This document shows positions 6,372 through 8,145 of a stretch of 8,145 bases of DNA, piece by piece; position 1 is the first letter of the stretch, and each line of letters begins with the position of its first letter. This DNA is from an uncultured Clostridia bacterium (GTDB taxonomy: Bacteria > Bacillota > Clostridia > Oscillospirales > Butyricicoccaceae), in NCBI GenBank assembly GCA_947856675.1, contig CANUCM010000011.1, positions 1-8,145 on the forward strand, read 5' to 3'. Below the pieces are notes generated by a model. That model worked only from the letters and a program-made list of their open reading frames with translations, had not been told where the DNA came from and made no database searches. The position numbers and the translations under genes were made by a program.

Positions 6372-7732
6372 GCGGCGCCATGACGGTTGACGTTCTGGTG
6401 GCGGAAATCGGCTCGACGACGACGGTGGTCAACGCCTTTTGCCTGTCCCCGCCCCGGTTTTTGGGGCAGGGGCAGGCGCCCACCAGCGTGCTGGAGGGTG
6501 ACGTGCGCATCGGGCTTACGCAGGCGGTGCACTCGCTGTGCGGGCACCTGGGCGTGCCCGAGGTGCGCTGGGGCAGCATGCTGGCCACCTCCTCGGCGGC
6601 CGGCGGCCTGCGCATGACGGTGCACGGCCTGATTTATGACATGACGGTCAAGGCGGCGCGGGAAGCGGCGCTGGGCGCCGGCGGTATTCTGCGCATGACA
6701 ACGGCGGGCAAGCTGCGCCCGGGCGATTTGGAGCGCATTGTGCAAACGCGCCCCAACCTCATCCTGATTGCCGGCGGCACAGATTACGGCGAGCGCGACA
6801 CCGCGCTGCACAACGCGCAGCTGATTGCGCAGGCAAAGCTGGACGCCCCCGTCATTTACGCCGGAAACGTCGAAAACCAGGGCGAAATCCAAAGCATTTT
6901 TCAAAAGAGCGGGCAGCGGGTGTACCTTGCGGAAAACGTCTATCCCAAGCTCGACCAGCTCAACATCGAGCCGACGCGGCGCATTATCCACAAGGTGTTT
7001 GAGGAGCACATCACCGCCGCGCCGGGTATGGAGCACGTGCGCGACATGGTAAACGGCAGCATTATCCCCACGCCGGGCGCCGTCATGGAGTGCGCCATGC
7101 TGCTGCAGCGTGAAATCGGCGATGTGGCGGTGTTTGACGTGGGCGGCGCGACGACCGACGTCCATTCCGTCACGCAGGGCAGCGACGAAATCGCGGCGCT
7201 TCTGGTGTCGCCCGAGCCCTTTGCCAAGCGCACGGTCGAGGGGGATCTCGGCTGCTATGTCAACGCGGGCAACGTGGCCGACATGCTGGGCCGGGAAAAG
7301 CTGGGGCGCGAGCTGGGGCTGGATGTGGACGCGGTGCTGGCGTCGTACCGGGCCATCCCAAAAACGCCCGAGGAACACCGGCTGGTCACGGCGATTGCCT
7401 CGGCGGCGGCTGAAACGGCGCTTGAGCGGCACTGCGGCCGGCTGCGGTATGTGTACACCCCGCAGGGGCGGCGCACCTACGCCGAGGGCAAGGATTTGAC
7501 GTGTGTCAAAGCGCTGGTGGCGACGGGCGGGGCGCTGACGCGTCTGGCTGCGCGGCAGCAGATCATGGAGCGTCTGCGCGACGCAAACCGCTCGGGCAGC
7601 ATGCTGTTTCCGCGGCCGGGACAGGCGCGCATCCTCTTTGACGAGCAGTACATCATGGCGTCGCTGGGTGTTTTGAGCCGGCAGTATCCGGACGAGGCGG
7701 CAGAGCTTTTGCGCGCGACTTTGTCGCTGTGA
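6368..7732 (+). CDS. glmL: GlmL/MutL-family ASKHA ATPase, probable accessory/reactivating factor of the ornithine aminomutase
   Basis: The 454-aa protein has actin/Hsp70-type (ASKHA) nucleotide-binding motifs: phosphate-1 EIGSTTT (13-19), phosphate-2 DVGGATTDVHS (257-267) and an adenosine-type ATGGAL (385-390). It also has the GlmL-family blocks TSSAAGGLRM (74-83) and AGGTDYGERD (135-144). GlmL/MutL proteins accompany B12-dependent glutamate and ornithine mutases and are thought to act as chaperone or reactivase; that role is inferred here from family and position directly after oraE. The GTG at 6368 is taken as start because AGGGGG (6354-6359) lies 8 nt upstream and it continues the 4-nt overlap pattern of the operon. 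ATG 6380, four codons later, is the alternative. No signal peptide or membrane helix is seen. It is the last gene of the operon. Confidence 0.88.
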   Translation: MSGAMTVDVLVAEIGSTTTVVNAFCLSPPRFLGQGQAPTSVLEGDVRIGLTQAVHSLCGHLGVPEVRWGSMLATSSAAGGLRMTVHGLIYDMTVKAAREAALGAGGILRMTTAGKLRPGDLERIVQTRPNLILIAGGTDYGERDTALHNAQLIAQAKLDAPVIYAGNVENQGEIQSIFQKSGQRVYLAENVYPKLDQLNIEPTRRIIHKVFEEHITAAPGMEHVRDMVNGSIIPTPGAVMECAMLLQREIGDVAVFDVGGATTDVHSVTQGSDEIAALLVSPEPFAKRTVEGDLGCYVNAGNVADMLGREKLGRELGLDVDAVLASYRAIPKTPEEHRLVTAIASAAAETALERHCGRLRYVYTPQGRRTYAEGKDLTCVKALVATGGALTRLAARQQIMERLRDANRSGSMLFPRPGQARILFDEQYIMASLGVLSRQYPDEAAELLRATLSL

Positions 7733-7781
7733 ATGCACAGAAAGTTTGCCGTGCGTTCACAGTTTGTCCAAATGCGTACAG

Positions 7782-7787
7782 TATAAT
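7782..7787 (+). promoter_or_regulatory. Perfect -10 box TATAAT after the operon
   Basis: TATAAT matches the -10 consensus exactly, 50 nt after the last operon stop codon. The best nearby -35-like hexamers are badly spaced: TTGTCC 7764-7769 leaves only 12 bp and TTCACA 7756-7761 leaves 20 bp. No extended -10 TGn is present. It could drive the structured segment that follows, but promoter activity is uncertain. Confidence 0.35.
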
Positions 7788-7790
7788 AAT

Positions 7791-7957
7791 CCCATCCTCC
7801 TGAATCGGATGGGTTCGCTCCGGCAGATGCCGGCGCAGATGGGCCGGCATGTGGCCGCTTGTCCGAGATGTTTTGTATATGGCATGTGAAAAACGTTCGC
7901 GGAGAACGGAAAAAGCCCTCTGATGCGGCGGGTATGCGCTGCATCGGGGGGCTTTTT
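7791..7957 (+). ncRNA. Candidate structured small RNA or structured 3' UTR of the ornithine operon
   Basis: The non-coding stretch holds five potential hairpins. CCCATCC/GGATGGG (7791-7797 with 7807-7813) has a 9-nt loop. CCGGC/GCCGG (7820-7824 with 7829-7833) competes with ATGCCGGC/GCCGGCAT (7827-7834 with 7843-7850). CGTTC/GAACG (7894-7898 with 7904-7908) follows, and then the terminator hairpin 7910-7957. A TATAAT box precedes it by a few bases, so an RNA of about 165 nt is possible. Equally, this may only be the operon's 3' UTR, since no other terminator follows the last gene. No known small-RNA family (SRP RNA, tmRNA, RNase P, 6S) was recognised. Confidence 0.3.
7910..7957. terminator. 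Long intrinsic terminator of the operon, probably bidirectional
   Basis: A 21-bp uninterrupted stem (7910-7930 with 7937-7957, three T-G pairs near the middle plus one more) closes the 6-nt loop GGTATG. The outer arms are AAAAAGCCC and GGGCTTTTT, so both strands have a GC stem followed by a U run. On the plus strand it ends transcripts from the ornithine operon. On the minus strand it is a second barrier for the converging gene. Confidence 0.88.
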
Positions 7958-7967
7958 ATGGTGTATG

Positions 7968-7997
7968 AAAAAAAGGCACGCGGCTGCGTGCCTTTTT
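7968..7997. terminator. Bidirectional terminator between convergent genes
   Basis: A 12-bp stem (7970-7981 with 7986-7997) has GGCACGC/GCGTGCC as its GC core and a GGCT loop. Five T lie on the plus-strand 3' side and seven A (7968-7974) on the 5' side, which become a U7 tract in minus-strand transcripts. It lies 9 nt past the stop codon of the minus-strand gene, so it most likely serves that gene first. Confidence 0.88.
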
Positions 7998-8005
7998 GCG
8001 CGCGG

Positions 8006-8145
8006 TCAGGAAGCGGCGCGGGCGCTTGTGCTGCACGACTCGGGCTGCTGCTGCACAGCCGGCGGGGCATCGGGCACAAAGAACGATCCGACGCAGGCCA
8101 CGACGGCGATGCCGGCCAGGATCCACAAAACGACCAGCGGGCTGC
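8006..8145 (-). CDS. C-terminus of an unidentified membrane protein, truncated by the window edge
   Basis: Reading the minus strand from 8143 gives 45 residues ending in a TGA at 8008-8006. They consist of a hydrophobic stretch that fits one transmembrane helix (PLVVLWILAGIAVVACVG then SFFV, residues 2-23). A polar tail follows, rich in Pro, Gln, Ser and Ala, with three consecutive Gln. This frame and no other gives a coherent membrane-segment-plus-tail pattern, and a strong terminator with a U tract on the same strand follows 9 nt after the stop. The family cannot be named from so little sequence; a transporter for arginine or ornithine would fit the context, but nothing seen here proves it. 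Confidence 0.6.
   Translation of the reverse strand, partial: SPLVVLWILAGIAVVACVGSFFVPDAPPAVQQQPESCSTSARAAS

Noticed and set aside
6326..7738. A 470-codon minus-strand frame opposite the GlmL-like gene
   Set aside because: Its composition is Arg/His/Gln/Ala-rich with no motif, and it mirrors the third-codon GC bias of the real gene on the plus strand.
7653..7850. Small minus-strand ORF over the operon's 3' end
   Set aside because: It overlaps the GlmL-like gene and the hairpin region, has no family resemblance and appears to be a chance frame.

Overview
The window carries most of an ornithine-degrading (fermentative) gene cluster from a GC-rich anaerobic Firmicute, probably a Clostridia/Eubacteriales gut- or sludge-type organism. 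That placement is inferred from the pathway itself (ornithine aminomutase with a PLP-dependent thiolase, typical of amino-acid-fermenting Clostridia), the strong AAGGAGG-type ribosome binding sites, sigma-A-like promoter hexamers and TTG/GTG starts. No species is claimed.

Layout: nt 1-735 is the 3' part of an arginase gene (arginine to ornithine and urea). Nt 736-992 is a non-coding leader. It has a good sigma-A promoter (754-782), a foldable RNA and an intrinsic terminator (909-934) placed before the first gene of the next operon. Nt 993-7732 is a tightly packed operon: ord (2,4-diaminopentanoate dehydrogenase), ortA and ortB (2-amino-4-oxopentanoate thiolase), oraS and oraE (D-ornithine 4,5-aminomutase, B12/PLP), and a GlmL/MutL-type ATPase. 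From ortA onward every junction is a 4-nt stop/start overlap (ATGA three times, then GTGA). Nt 7733-8005 is non-coding and holds a TATAAT box, several hairpins and two strong, apparently bidirectional terminators. Nt 8006-8145 on the minus strand is the 3' end of an unidentified membrane-protein gene converging on the operon.

How the genes work together: arginase supplies L-ornithine. A racemase, not in this window, would give D-ornithine. OraS/OraE moves the terminal amino group to give 2,4-diaminopentanoate. Ord oxidatively deaminates this to 2-amino-4-oxopentanoate. OrtA/OrtB cleaves that with CoA to acetyl-CoA and alanine. The ASKHA-fold GlmL-like protein probably maintains or reactivates the cobalamin mutase.

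The most interesting feature is the ord leader. The 5' arm of its terminator can instead pair with an upstream segment (839-850 with 904-915, 12 pairs including two G-U), and that segment also sits in the apical part of an extended hairpin. This is the architecture of a transcription attenuator or riboswitch, and I do not recognise it as a known class. A second candidate is a structured, terminator-ended stretch at 7782-7957.
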